33,498 nt of DNA. It comes from an uncultured Clostridium sp. (GTDB lineage: Bacteria; Bacillota; Clostridia; TANB77; CAG-508). Every line of letters begins with the position of its first letter. Position 1 is the stretch's first letter. The translations under genes were made by a program, and so were the position numbers. The stretch covers positions 1 to 33,498 of the forward strand of contig USQS01000001.1 of the NCBI GenBank assembly GCA_900556865.1. The letters run 5' to 3'. The notes beneath the pieces are model-generated. The model worked only from the letters and a program-made list of their open reading frames with translations, did not search any database and had not been told where the DNA came from. Of this stretch, positions 1 through 8,277 are shown piece after piece.

Positions 1-334
1 CTTTTTATCTATTTTAATCTTTTTTTTTCGATTTTATTCTATTTTTTTTATAATTAAAATAATATTTTTATTTATTTTTTTCCTTAAAAAGTTTAATTTC
101 ATCGTTTTTTGTTTTATTTTTTCTTCATATTATTTGATTATGAGCTGTTAAAAATTTTTACAGCCTATATCGTTTCGTTTTTATATTTTTATCTCTTTTT
201 TTCTTTTTTTTTCAATTTTATTCAATTTTTATCTTTTTTTTTCGTTTTTAATTAATTAATTAATTTTAATAAATAAATTATTAATTAAATTTATAAAAAC
301 GGCTTATTTTAGATTTTAATGCTTTCTTTTTTTC

Positions 335-366
335 TTATCCACAATTTGTGAAACTATTGTGGATAA
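335..366. other. Inverted pair of perfect DnaA boxes
   Basis: TTATCCACA at 335-343 and its complement TGTGGATAA at 358-366 form an 11-bp inverted repeat (TTATCCACAAT / ATTGTGGATAA) around a 10-nt centre. Both match the DnaA-box consensus exactly. They lie beyond the 3' end of dnaN, outside the two main box clusters that flank dnaA. They may titrate DnaA or be an outer part of the origin; the role is inferred. Confidence 0.7.
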
Positions 367-412
367 CTTATATCAATTTTTCACAATTTCACTTACTATT
401 TTTTAATATAAT

Positions 413-437
413 AAGGCAAGAGATTTTTCTCTTACCT
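413..437 (-). terminator. Hairpin after dnaN, probable terminator
   Basis: The arms at 414-423 and 428-437 pair over nine of ten positions around a TTTT loop, eight bases beyond the dnaN stop codon. The T-run is stronger on the plus-strand side (437-446), so the hairpin could work in both directions. For dnaN the tail is only a mixed A/T sequence. Confidence 0.45.
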
Positions 438-444
438 ATTTTTT

Positions 445-1563
445 TTATTCTCCTTTTAATCTAATTGGTAAAATCATATAAACATAATCATTATTTTCCA
501 CAGATTTTATTAAACATGGGGATACATTAGTTCCAAATTCAACAAAAATTTCTTCTTCGTCTATAGCTTTTAAGCTATCTAGAAAATATTTTGGATTAAA
601 TCCTACCTCTAAATTCTTTCCTTCTGTTGAAATAAATACTTCCTCTTTTGCATCTCCTGTTTGGTTAGTACAAAGAATTGTTAATTTTCCAATATCTATT
701 GTTACTTTAACAGGATATTTTTTTTCTTTTTCCATACTTGATGATGAAATTAAACTTATTCTTTCAAAACTATTTTGTAAACTATTTTTTTCAACTCTAA
801 TTCTAGTTTGCCAATTTTCTGGAATAACAGATGCATAATTTAAAAATTCTCCATCTAAAATTCTAGTTACAATTTTACAATTTTCCATTTCAAAAACAGC
901 TTGGTTTTTAGAAATGCCTATTTTTACGGGTTCAAATGAATCTTCTAATATTTTATTTACTTCATTTAATGATTTAGCTGGAATAACAGCTTTAAAATCA
1001 TTTACTTGAACTGGTAGATTTATTGTTCTTAAAGCTAATCTAAAACCGTCAATAGCAACAATATTTAATTTATTATTTTTAATTTCAAATAAACATCCTG
1101 TAAAAATTGGTCTATTTTCTTCTGTACTAACAGCAAAAATTGTCTTTTTAATCATATTTTTTAAAGCACTTTGTTCTAGTTCTATAGAATTTTCAATTTC
1201 TATTTTTGGTAATTCTGGAAATTCATCTGGATTCATTGTTGCAAGTTTGTATAATGCACCTTCACATTCTATTGTTAATAAATTGTTTTCGTTAATGTTA
1301 ATATTTATTTCTGAATCTGGTAATTTTCTAATAATTTCAGTAAACATCATAGCATTTACTACTGTACTTCCCTGTTCTTTAACATCACATTCCATTGTAT
1401 ATTCAATCCCAAGTTCTAAATCATATGTAGTAAGTTTTATTTCTTTATCATTTGTTTGTATAAGTATTCCTTCAAGAATAGGTTTAGTAGTTTTAGAAGC
1501 AACTCCTTTAACTACTGAATTAAGAGCTTTTATTATTTTATCTTTATAACAAATAAATTTCAT
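445..1563 (-). CDS. dnaN: DNA polymerase III sliding clamp (beta subunit)
   Basis: DnaN forms the ring-shaped homodimer that holds DNA polymerase III on the template. The 372-residue product has the usual family length and three-fold domain plan: the N-terminus MKFICYKDKIIKALNSV, a central domain with FAVSTEENRPIFTG and VAIDGFRLA near residues 140-180, and the conserved C-terminal end YMILPIRLKGE. It is preceded on the minus strand by a purine-rich ribosome binding site (AAAGGATG). It lies downstream of dnaA in the same orientation, separated by about 380 bp of origin DNA, the standard Firmicutes arrangement. No CGG codon is used. Identification is secure. Confidence 0.97.
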   Translation of the reverse strand: MKFICYKDKIIKALNSVVKGVASKTTKPILEGILIQTNDKEIKLTTYDLELGIEYTMECDVKEQGSTVVNAMMFTEIIRKLPDSEINININENNLLTIECEGALYKLATMNPDEFPELPKIEIENSIELEQSALKNMIKKTIFAVSTEENRPIFTGCLFEIKNNKLNIVAIDGFRLALRTINLPVQVNDFKAVIPAKSLNEVNKILEDSFEPVKIGISKNQAVFEMENCKIVTRILDGEFLNYASVIPENWQTRIRVEKNSLQNSFERISLISSSSMEKEKKYPVKVTIDIGKLTILCTNQTGDAKEEVFISTEGKNLEVGFNPKYFLDSLKAIDEEEIFVEFGTNVSPCLIKSVENNDYVYMILPIRLKGE

Positions 1564-1618
1564 TAAATATCATCCTTTCATAAAAAGTTTTTAAAAACAA
1601 ATTTTTTGATGTCGGGTT

Positions 1619-1842
1619 ATATATATTTATATTTAATATTAATATAATATATATAGTAGTAGTAGTAGTAGGTGCTGTGGAAAGTGTGGAAAACTGTGTG
1701 GAAACTATATATCCGTAGAGAAAAACGTATGGATAAATCTGTGGAAAACTACCCTATGTTATCCACAGTTTCCACATTCAAATGTGGAAGAGTACTTGTC
1801 CACAGTTTTTAAACAGGTTATCCACAAAGTGGTTGTGGATAA
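1619..1842 (-). other. oriC unwinding unit: DnaA boxes, G-rich step, six DnaA-trios, AT-rich tract
   Basis: On the plus strand this reads AT-rich tract (1619-1653), six consecutive TAG triplets (1654-1671), a short G-rich step (GTGCTGTGG), then a dense array of TGTGGAAA-like sequences. Perfect DnaA boxes are at 1759-1767 (TTATCCACA), 1818-1826 (TTATCCACA) and 1834-1842 (TGTGGATAA). This is the same order, in reverse complement, as the B. subtilis basal unwinding system between dnaA and dnaN, where DnaA loads from boxes onto 3'-GAT-5' trios and melts the adjacent AT tract. The call rests on motif order; the function follows from the established B. subtilis model. Confidence 0.88.
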
Positions 1843-1943
1843 CCAATGTCTTTCTTCCGTAGGTTTAGAAAGAAAGTTTTTTTCGAACAATTTTTTTTAC
1901 AAACACAAATTTTAAAAAAATCAAGATATATTTAGAGTTGCAA

Positions 1944-3299
1944 TTATTCGACATTTAAAATTATGTTTTTCACACTTTCCACAATTAATTTAGTATTTGT
2001 TTTTTCTTTTATTTCTTTTTCTATTTTTTTGTGTGCATGCATTACTGTTGAATGATCTCTTTTCCCAAAATCAATACCAATTTGTGGAAAACTCATATTT
2101 GCAACTTCCCTACATAGATACATAGCAATTTGCCTTGGAAAAGCTATATTATTAGACCTTTTATCTCCAGCAAGATCTTTTTTATCAATGCTAAAATATT
2201 TAGCAACTGTTTCTTGAATAAATTCTGAAGAAATTACTTTTTCTTTTTTAGAAATAAATTCATTAATAACATTTTCTGCAAGCTCAATTGTGATTGGACT
2301 ATGTGTTAAAGAAGCTCTTGCCACAATTTTGTTAAAAACTCCTTCAAGTTCACGTATATTTGAATCAATTTTTGCAGCTATATTTGCCAAGATAGTGTCA
2401 TCTATAATTATATTTTCGTCTAGTGCTTTTTTTCTTAAAATTGCAACTCTTGTTTCATAATCTGGACAAGAAATATCTGCAAGTAAGCCCCATTCAAACC
2501 TTGATTTTAGTCTATCTTCTAAAAATGGAATATCTCTAGGTGGCTTATCACTTGAGATTATAATTTGTTTTCCTGTTTCATATAAAGTGTTAAAAGTGTG
2601 GAAAAATTCTTCTTGAACTCTCTCTTTTTTTGCAATAAACTGAATATCATCTATCAAAAGTGCGTCAGCAGACCTATATTTATTTCTAAAAGGATCATTT
2701 TTACCATCTCTAATTGAGTTTATTAATTGGTTTGTAAATTTTTCTGATGTAACATATACAATATTCATTTTTCTATTATTTTGCAGAATTCTGTTTCCAA
2801 CAGCTTGCATTAAATGGGTTTTACCAAGACCAACGCCACCATAAATAAATAATGGGTTATATGTTTTTGCGGGGTTATCCCCAACAGCTAAAGCTGCAGC
2901 ATGTGCAAACCTATTGTTATTTCCAACAACAAAAGTATCAAATGTGTATTTGGGATTTAAACTTTGATTAGAGTAATCTATTTCTTCTTCAGTTTCTTTT
3001 TTAGGTATTGCAATTATTTCATTTTCTTTTTTTTGTTCAGTAGTATCTAAATCTAAAGCATGTACTGAAAAAGTATATTCTTTGTTTGTAATAAATTGAA
3101 TTGTGTTTAAAATTAAACTTGCATATCGTGTTTCAACAAGGTCTTTTACATAGTGAGAATCACACTGAAAAATTATATTAGAATTATCAATTGATTCTAT
3201 TGATAAAGGTTGAATATATGTTGAAAAAGATATTTTAGTCATTTCTTGAAATAACAATTCTTTTATTTTATTCATCATTGCATCAGCATCTAATTCCAT
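1944..3299 (-). CDS. dnaA: Chromosomal replication initiator protein DnaA
   Basis: DnaA is the AAA+ ATPase that binds DnaA boxes and opens the origin. The 451-residue product shows all four domains: an N-terminal helicase-loading domain, a charged linker around residues 85-115, the AAA+ core with Walker A GGVGLGKTH near residue 153 and Walker B ALLIDDIQF, and the C-terminal box-binding helix-turn-helix with the signature GKRDHSTVMHAHKK. An AAGGAGG ribosome binding site lies just upstream on the minus strand. The gene is flanked on both sides by DnaA-box clusters, so autoregulation by DnaA is likely. No CGG codon is used. Confidence 0.98.
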   Translation of the reverse strand: MELDADAMMNKIKELLFQEMTKISFSTYIQPLSIESIDNSNIIFQCDSHYVKDLVETRYASLILNTIQFITNKEYTFSVHALDLDTTEQKKENEIIAIPKKETEEEIDYSNQSLNPKYTFDTFVVGNNNRFAHAAALAVGDNPAKTYNPLFIYGGVGLGKTHLMQAVGNRILQNNRKMNIVYVTSEKFTNQLINSIRDGKNDPFRNKYRSADALLIDDIQFIAKKERVQEEFFHTFNTLYETGKQIIISSDKPPRDIPFLEDRLKSRFEWGLLADISCPDYETRVAILRKKALDENIIIDDTILANIAAKIDSNIRELEGVFNKIVARASLTHSPITIELAENVINEFISKKEKVISSEFIQETVAKYFSIDKKDLAGDKRSNNIAFPRQIAMYLCREVANMSFPQIGIDFGKRDHSTVMHAHKKIEKEIKEKTNTKLIVESVKNIILNVE

Positions 3300-3348
3300 G
3301 AAAACCTCCTTTTTTATTATTTTTTATTAATTATTAAAAAGAAACAAA

Positions 3349-3366
3349 TTATGTAGTATTACATAA
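3349..3366. promoter_or_regulatory. Palindrome upstream of dnaA
   Basis: TTATGTA and TACATAA form a perfect 7-bp inverted repeat around GTAT, about 50 bp upstream of the dnaA start and just beside the DnaA boxes at 3385. It looks like an operator for a dimeric regulator, but no regulator can be named. Confidence 0.35.
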
Positions 3367-3384
3367 TTAAATTCCCCAAACAAG

Positions 3385-3586
3385 TTATCCACAAAGTTAT
3401 CCACAGCTGTTGATAACTTTGTAATATTTTCGTAAAAAACATTTCAAAATACGAACACAAATTTTAGAAATGAAATCAAGTAATTACAAGGTTTAAAAGA
3501 TTTTATTCATTAAAAAATATAATGAAATATTTTTGTAAAAAAGTTTTAAACAAAGTGTGCAAAACCTGTGGAAAACTTGTGTATAA
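3385..3586. other. DnaA-box cluster between dnaA and rpmH
   Basis: Perfect boxes TTATCCACA occur at 3385-3393 and 3397-3405, spaced 12 bp apart in the same orientation, followed by the near match TGTTGATAA at 3409-3417. A consensus TGTGTATAA lies at 3578-3586. This is the upstream half of a bipartite origin like that of B. subtilis, and it probably also mediates DnaA autoregulation of dnaA. Confidence 0.82.
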
Positions 3587-3694
3587 TTTTTTATAAATTA
3601 CAATTTTTTTGAAATATTATGACGATAAATTTGTTATACAACATTTTTTTCGAAAATGCAACACAAATAAAAAAAAAACTAGAAAAAAAACAGC

Positions 3695-3718
3695 AAAACC
3701 TTATTTCCTTAAGGTTTT
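3695..3718 (-). terminator. Hairpin with U-tail on the minus strand, before oriC
   Basis: AAAACCTTA (3695-3703) pairs with TAAGGTTTT (3710-3718) around a 6-nt loop. Read on the minus strand, the hairpin is followed by T-rich sequence, the layout of a factor-independent terminator that would stop leftward transcripts before dnaA and the origin. It could also be an upstream structure of the rpmH transcript's promoter region. Confidence 0.45.
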
Positions 3719-3740
3719 ATAAAAAAAAATTAAAAATTCA

Positions 3741-3769
3741 TTGACTTTTTATTTTTTTTAGAGTATAAT
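3741..3769 (+). promoter_or_regulatory. Sigma-A promoter of the rpmH operon
   Basis: TTGACT at 3741-3746 and TATAAT at 3764-3769 are separated by exactly 17 bp, about 75 bp upstream of rpmH. It faces away from dnaA. Confidence 0.85.
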
Positions 3770-3844
3770 AACCGTACTTGCGTTTTTTAGCGAGAAAAAA
3801 TAAAAATGATAATAAAATAATATATATTTGGAGGTGGTTAAGAA

Positions 3845-3979
3845 ATGAAAAGAACATTTCAACCAAAAAAAAGACAAGCAAAAAAAGAGCATGGTTTTTT
3901 CAAAAGAATGTCAACAAGAGCTGGAAGAAAGGTATTAAAAGCTAGAAGAGCTAAAGGAAGAAAAAAATTATGTGCTTAA
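3845..3979 (+). CDS. rpmH: 50S ribosomal protein L34
   Basis: This 44-residue, highly basic protein of the large ribosomal subunit begins MKRTFQPKKRQAKKEHGFF and contains the family core RMSTRAGRKVLKARRAKGRKKL. It is preceded by a strong GGAGGTGG ribosome binding site at 3831-3838. Its position immediately divergent from dnaA is conserved across Firmicutes. All its arginines are AGA codons. Confidence 0.97.
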   Translation: MKRTFQPKKRQAKKEHGFFKRMSTRAGRKVLKARRAKGRKKLCA

Positions 3980-3980
3980 A

Positions 3981-4033
3981 TTAAGGCAAAAATAAATCTG
4001 TATAGAAAAAATCTATACAGAATTTACCCTTAA
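3981..4033 (+). other. Two-tier stem-loop between rpmH and rnpA
   Basis: CTGTATAGA (3998-4006) pairs perfectly with TCTATACAG (4012-4020) around AAAAA, and an outer pair TTAAGG (3981-3986) / CCTTAA (4028-4033) can close a longer stem. No T-run follows, so this is not a standard terminator. It may separate the abundant rpmH message from rnpA by processing or partial termination. Confidence 0.5.
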
Positions 4034-4062
4034 TTTATTAGAATTTTAGGATGTGACTTACT

Positions 4063-4410
4063 ATGAGAACAACAAAAATGCTAAAAAAGAACTATGAATT
4101 TAGAAATGTATTAACAAAAGGTATTTGTTTTTCTGGTAATTTTATAAATGCTTTTATTATAAAAAATAATAAAGATTATAATGAATTAGGACTAGCAATT
4201 AGTACAAAAGTAGGAAAAGCATATCAAAGAAATAAAATAAAAAGGTTAATTAGAGAAAATTATAAAGAAATTGAGTTAGAAATTATAAAAGGTTATAGCA
4301 TAGTTTTTTTAGTAAGAAAAAACATAGATATAAATAAAATTAATTATATTAATATAAAAAAAGATATGATTAAAATTTTTAATAATTCAAAACTTATAAA
4401 AGTGGATTAA
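4063..4410 (+). CDS. rnpA: Ribonuclease P protein component
   Basis: RnpA is the small basic protein partner of the RNase P RNA and matures tRNA 5' ends. The 115-residue product starts MRTTKMLKKNYEFRNV and carries the diagnostic RNxxKRLIRENYKE helix near residues 61-74, with the GLAISTKVGKA strand before it. It sits between rpmH and yidD as usual. The ribosome binding site is weak (AGGA, about 12 nt before the start), which fits lower expression than rpmH. Confidence 0.95.
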   Translation: MRTTKMLKKNYEFRNVLTKGICFSGNFINAFIIKNNKDYNELGLAISTKVGKAYQRNKIKRLIRENYKEIELEIIKGYSIVFLVRKNIDINKINYINIKKDMIKIFNNSKLIKVD

Positions 4411-4412
4411 AT

Positions 4413-4631
4413 ATGAAAAAAATATTAATAAAAGCCATAAAGTGGTATAAAAAGAATATTTCTTTTTGGCTAGAAAGTAAAAACATTAGGTGCAAATATT
4501 ATCCGACTTGTTCAGAATATGCAATTCAAGCAATAGAAAAATATGGAGCAATAAAGGGAACTTGGTTAGCAATAATAAGAATTCTAAAATGTAATCCATT
4601 TTCTAAAGGCGGATATGACCCACTAAAATAA
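4413..4631 (+). CDS. yidD: Membrane protein insertion efficiency factor YidD
   Basis: This 72-residue protein of the YidD family is thought to help YidC-dependent membrane insertion. It shows the family motifs CKYYPTCSEYA near residues 27-37, KGTWLAIIRILKCNPFSKGGYDPL at the C-terminus, and a basic amphipathic N-terminus. It starts two bases after the rnpA stop codon, so translation is probably coupled. Confidence 0.95.
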   Translation: MKKILIKAIKWYKKNISFWLESKNIRCKYYPTCSEYAIQAIEKYGAIKGTWLAIIRILKCNPFSKGGYDPLK

Positions 4632-4643
4632 ATTGGAGGAACT

Positions 4644-5576
4644 ATGATAAATTTCTTTGCAAATATATTTGGATATGTACTTAATTTTTTATATGAAATA
4701 GTTGGAAACTTTGGAATTGCAATAATTCTATTTTCAATACTAGTAAAAATCGCGATGTTGCCGATATCATATAAGCAACAAAAAACAATGAAGAAAAGTC
4801 AAGAATTAAACAACCAAATGAAACAGCTTCAATTTAAATATAAAAACGATCCAGAAAAATTAAATCAAGAAATTTTAGGATTGTATAAAAGAGAGAAAAT
4901 GAGTCCGTTTTCAGGTTGTTTAAGTGGAATAGTGCAAATTATTCTATTGTTTTCAGTGTTTTTTCTTGTTAAATCGCCGCTTACATATATGCGAAAAATA
5001 GATAAAAATGTTATTGAAAAATTAGAAGCAGTAGTTCAAGAAGATGGAAAAACTAGTAATTATAAAGAAATTGCAGTACTAAATTATATTAATAAGCTTA
5101 AAACTACAGGACAAGAAAGTGACAAAAATACAGATGAATTTAATGTAAATGATTATGTGGATAAAGTATATGTAAATATGGATTTATTCGGCATAGACTT
5201 AAGCAAAGTGCCAACAGAGGATATAAAAAACATAAAAGTTCTTATAATTCCTGCTCTATATGTGCTATCATCATTTGTATCACTTAAAATGACTAATTCA
5301 ATGCAAGAAAAAGATAAAAAAGATAAAAATAAAAACTTAATTGGTGATGGTTCAGAAAAGGAAAAAGAAAAAATAGATGAAATTGATGCAATGCAAGATA
5401 TAAATAAAAATATGAGTTTATTTATGCCAATTATGTCTATATCTATTGCAATTGTTGCACCATTAGGGTTGGCTTTATACTGGTTAATGAATAACATTTT
5501 AATGATAGCAGAAAGATTGGTTTTAGATAAAGTTTTAAAAAAAGATAAAAAAGAGGTAAAAGAAATCCAAAAATAA
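4644..5576 (+). CDS. yidC: Membrane protein insertase YidC/OxaA (SpoIIIJ-like)
   Basis: YidC inserts membrane proteins alone or with Sec. The 310-residue product has a first membrane helix around residues 20-42 carrying a basic residue (Lys35) where the family usually has Arg in the hydrophilic groove, a cytoplasmic helical hairpin with KSQELNNQMKQLQFKYKNDPEKL, the motif SPFSGCLSGIVQI, and a C-terminal pair of helices ending in a Lys-rich tail. No lipobox cysteine is present, unlike B. subtilis SpoIIIJ. A TTGGAGG ribosome binding site precedes the ATG. An extracytoplasmic insertion (about residues 110-180) is longer than in some relatives. Confidence 0.93.
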   Translation: MINFFANIFGYVLNFLYEIVGNFGIAIILFSILVKIAMLPISYKQQKTMKKSQELNNQMKQLQFKYKNDPEKLNQEILGLYKREKMSPFSGCLSGIVQIILLFSVFFLVKSPLTYMRKIDKNVIEKLEAVVQEDGKTSNYKEIAVLNYINKLKTTGQESDKNTDEFNVNDYVDKVYVNMDLFGIDLSKVPTEDIKNIKVLIIPALYVLSSFVSLKMTNSMQEKDKKDKNKNLIGDGSEKEKEKIDEIDAMQDINKNMSLFMPIMSISIAIVAPLGLALYWLMNNILMIAERLVLDKVLKKDKKEVKEIQK

Positions 5577-5712
5577 GTATAATTTTACCTACAGAAAGCT
5601 TTTGTTTAAAACCTATGTATTAATAAATTAGCTTTTTAAATGAAAGTTTCCTAAATAAAATTAATTCTTTTTGGAGAATATTTTTGCTCCTTAAGAAAGG
5701 AAAGTGGTAAAA

Positions 5713-6408
5713 ATGAAGGAAAGTAGTATTATCGCAGAAGGAAAAACAACAAATGAAGCTATTGAAAATGGGCTTAAAGTATTAAAAGTTTCTAAAGAAA
5801 AAGTGAATATAAAAGTAATTGAAGAAGAAAAAAGAAGCTTTTTTAGTATTTTAGCACCAAGAGTTGTAAAAGTTGAATTAACTTTAAAAGAAGAAGACGA
5901 TAAAACAGAAGAGCAAAAAAATATAAAAAGAGAAAAAAAGCCAGCAACTAAAGAAAATATAGAACAGGCAGAAAAGAATTTAATTGTTTTTTTAGATGAT
6001 ATTATAGAAAAAATAGGACAAGGTCTTGAGTATTCTATTATGCATGATGAATATGGTTTAATAGTTCAGATAAAAGGTGAAAAAAGTAGTATGTTTATTG
6101 GTCATAGAGGAGAAACGATGTATGCATTTCAAACCATAGTTTCTGCTGTGGCAAATAGAGGTATTTCAAATAAAGTTAGAGTAGTAATAAACATAGAAAA
6201 CTACAAAGAAAAAAGAGAAAAAACACTTCAAGAATTAGCAAAAAAAGTTGCTAAATCTGTTGAAAGAACAAGAAGATCCGTTACATTAGAACCTATGCAA
6301 GCATATGAAAGAAAAATAATACATTCGGCTTTGCAAGATTCAAAAACTGTAAAAACAGTTAGTATTGGTGAAGAACCAAGAAGAAGAGTGGTAATAAGTC
6401 TTAAATAA
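5713..6408 (+). CDS. khpB: RNA-binding protein Jag/KhpB
   Basis: Jag/KhpB is an RNA-binding protein linked to cell-shape and division control in Gram-positives. The 231-residue product has an N-terminal Jag domain (MKESSIIAEGKTTNEAIENGL), a KH domain (around residues 80-155, with MFIGHRGETMYAFQ) and a C-terminal R3H domain with the RxxxH core in YERKIIHSAL. The ATG at 5713 is preferred because the family starts there and AAAGG lies 12 nt upstream. An in-frame GTG at 5704 is possible but too close to that site. Confidence 0.92.
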   Translation: MKESSIIAEGKTTNEAIENGLKVLKVSKEKVNIKVIEEEKRSFFSILAPRVVKVELTLKEEDDKTEEQKNIKREKKPATKENIEQAEKNLIVFLDDIIEKIGQGLEYSIMHDEYGLIVQIKGEKSSMFIGHRGETMYAFQTIVSAVANRGISNKVRVVINIENYKEKREKTLQELAKKVAKSVERTRRSVTLEPMQAYERKIIHSALQDSKTVKTVSIGEEPRRRVVISLK

Positions 6409-6422
6409 TAAAATAAAATCAG

Positions 6423-6476
6423 AAGTCAAAGTTCCGATTTTAATCTAAAGATTAAAGGGATTTTGACTTTTTTTTT
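6423..6476 (+). terminator. Terminator after jag
   Basis: AGTCAAA (6424-6430) pairs with TTTGACT (6462-6468), with an inner perfect hairpin TTTAATC / GATTAAA, followed by a run of nine T. This ends the rpmH-jag transcription unit. A second small hairpin, ATAGGAA / TTCCTAT, follows at 6477-6502. Confidence 0.85.
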
Positions 6477-6592
6477 ATAGGAATGTTTTTGGAAGTTCCT
6501 ATAATATAAAATAACAATGTAAAAAAATTTGTGAAAGCAAATTTCGCGCAAACAAATAATTATAAATTTATTATACGAGAAAGGAGAAATAA

Positions 6593-7961
6593 ATGAGTAC
6601 AATCGCGTCAATCTCTACGGCTCCTCGGAATTGGAGGAATTGGGATTATTAGAATGAGTGGAAAAAATTGCTTTAAAATATTAGAAAAAATATTTGTGCA
6701 AAAAAATAAAAAGGATATTTCTGAAATAAAAGGATATAGTTTTAAATATGGATATATAGTCGACAATGGAAAAAAAGTAGATGAAGTTTTGGTATCATAT
6801 TTTAAAGAACCAAAAAGCTATACAGCAGAAAATATGTGTGAAATAAATTCTCATGGTGGAATTGTTGTTATGCGTGAGATTTTAGAATTATGCTTAAAAA
6901 ATGGAGCAGAACTTGCAAAACCGGGGGAATTTACCAAAAGAGCATTTTTAAATGGCAGAATAGACTTATCTCAAGCAGAATCAGTAATAGATATAATAAA
7001 TGCTAAATCTAATAGAGAAGCATTAGAAGGAATGAAACAATTAGAAGGTTTTTTAGCTGAAGAAATTAATAAAATAAAAAAAGAATTGCTTAAATTAATG
7101 GCAAATATAGAAGTATCAATTGATTATCCAGAATATGATACACCAGAAGTAATAGAAGAAGAAATATTAAAAACTATTGAAAATTCTATAAATAAATTAA
7201 ATAAATTGGAAAAATCATTCGATAATGGAAAATTGATAAAAGAAGGAATAAAAACAGCCATTATAGGTAGACCAAATGCAGGAAAATCTTCTCTTTTAAA
7301 TGCAATTTTAAAAGAAGAAAGAGCTATTGTTACGGAATATGAGGGCACAACACGTGATACAATAGAAGAGTATGTGAATATAAATGGTATTACACTAAAA
7401 TTAATAGATACAGCAGGGATTAGAACTACTCAAAATAAAATTGAAAAAATTGGAATTGAAAAATCGAAGAAGATGGCAAAAGAGGCGGACCTGGTTATTT
7501 ATATAATAGATGCAAGTAAAGATTTAAATGAAGATGATGAAGAAATTTTAAATATTGTTACACCTAAAAAAACAATAATTATTTTAAATAAACTAGATTT
7601 AGTTCCAAAAATTGATAAAAAAACAGAAATAATAAAAAATTTTGAAAATGTAATAAAAATTTCTGCATTAAAAAAAGAGGGAATAGATGATTTATATAAT
7701 AAAATAACGGAATTGTTTAATTTAGATGTAATAAACATTGATAATGAAATTGTAATTACAAATGAAAGACATAAAAAAATAATAAAAGACGCAATTATAA
7801 ATTTAAATAAATCAAAAGAAGCTTTAAAAAATAATATGCCAATAGACATTATTGCAATAGGTCTTAAAGATGTTTTAACAAATTTGGGAGAGATAACAGG
7901 AGAAGAAGCAAGTGAAGAAATTATTAATGAAATTTTTTCTAGATTTTGTTTAGGAAAATGA
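6593..7961 (+). CDS. mnmE: tRNA modification GTPase MnmE, requiring a +1 frameshift at codon 12
   Basis: MnmE with MnmG makes the cmnm5U34 modification in tRNAs reading NNA/NNG codons, including tRNA-Gly(UCC). The ATG at 6593 follows a good AAGGAG site (6581-6586) and opens MSTIASISTAP, the correct family start, but this frame stops at TAG 6650-6652. Skipping the C at 6626 (codon CGG) gives GIGGIGIIRMSG, the conserved continuation. The product is then 455 residues, the normal length. GTPase motifs follow: G1 GRPNAGKSS, G2 EGTTRDT, G3 DTAG, G4 NKLD, and the catalytic C-terminal FCLGK. Starting at the ATG at 6654 would remove the first beta strand and the PGxGG turn. Either programmed frameshifting or a real/artefactual indel explains this; two other CGG sites favour the former. 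Confidence 0.93.
6623..6629 (+). promoter_or_regulatory. +1 frameshift site CCT CGG A in mnmE
   Basis: Zero-frame codons are GCT CCT CGG AAT. The conserved protein requires CCT (Pro) followed directly by GGA (Gly), so exactly the C at 6626 must be skipped. The position is fixed by the family motif, not merely bounded. Confidence 0.85.
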
Positions 7962-8277
7962 TATAAAAAATTCTTTTCAAAATCAAAAATAAGCGATTTT
8001 TATATTTAAAACATATCTTATCTTCGAAAAAAATAAAAAAATAAAATTAAGGATTTTGAAAAGAATTAAGAATATTAACGAAATCATAAAAAAGAAAAGC
8101 AAACAATTGTGCGCATAATATAAAGATAATTGAAAAAAACTGAAAGCTTATGTAAAACGTACACTAAACAGTATTTCTTGTTCCACATTAAAAAAATATT
8201 GGAAAAATTTGGAAATATTAATACTTTCAAAGAACAAATTTAAAAAATAAAATATGTAAAAAAAGAAAGGAGTATTT
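7962..8277 (+). other. mnmE-mnmG spacer with a long inverted repeat
   Basis: No gene is seen in these 316 bases. A perfect 16-bp inverted repeat, AATTCTTTTCAAAATC at 7969-7984 and its complement at 8052-8067, encloses 67 nt. Further on, the segment around 8159-8228 holds GTACACTA and AATACTTTCAAAG, short words that recur in the rsmG-parA spacer. The spacer is unusually long for this normally tight gene pair. Confidence 0.6.

Larger units (their letters stand above)
1..444. other. T-rich non-coding region downstream of dnaN
   Basis: No gene is visible. The plus strand is strongly pyrimidine-biased, with many runs of seven to nine T interrupted by C or A, and a TTAA-rich stretch near 249-295. 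Two inverted DnaA boxes lie at 335-366 and a hairpin at 413-437. In many Firmicutes recF and gyrB follow dnaN on the same strand; none is visible here, but the window begins inside this tract, so nothing can be said about what lies further left. Confidence 0.7.
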
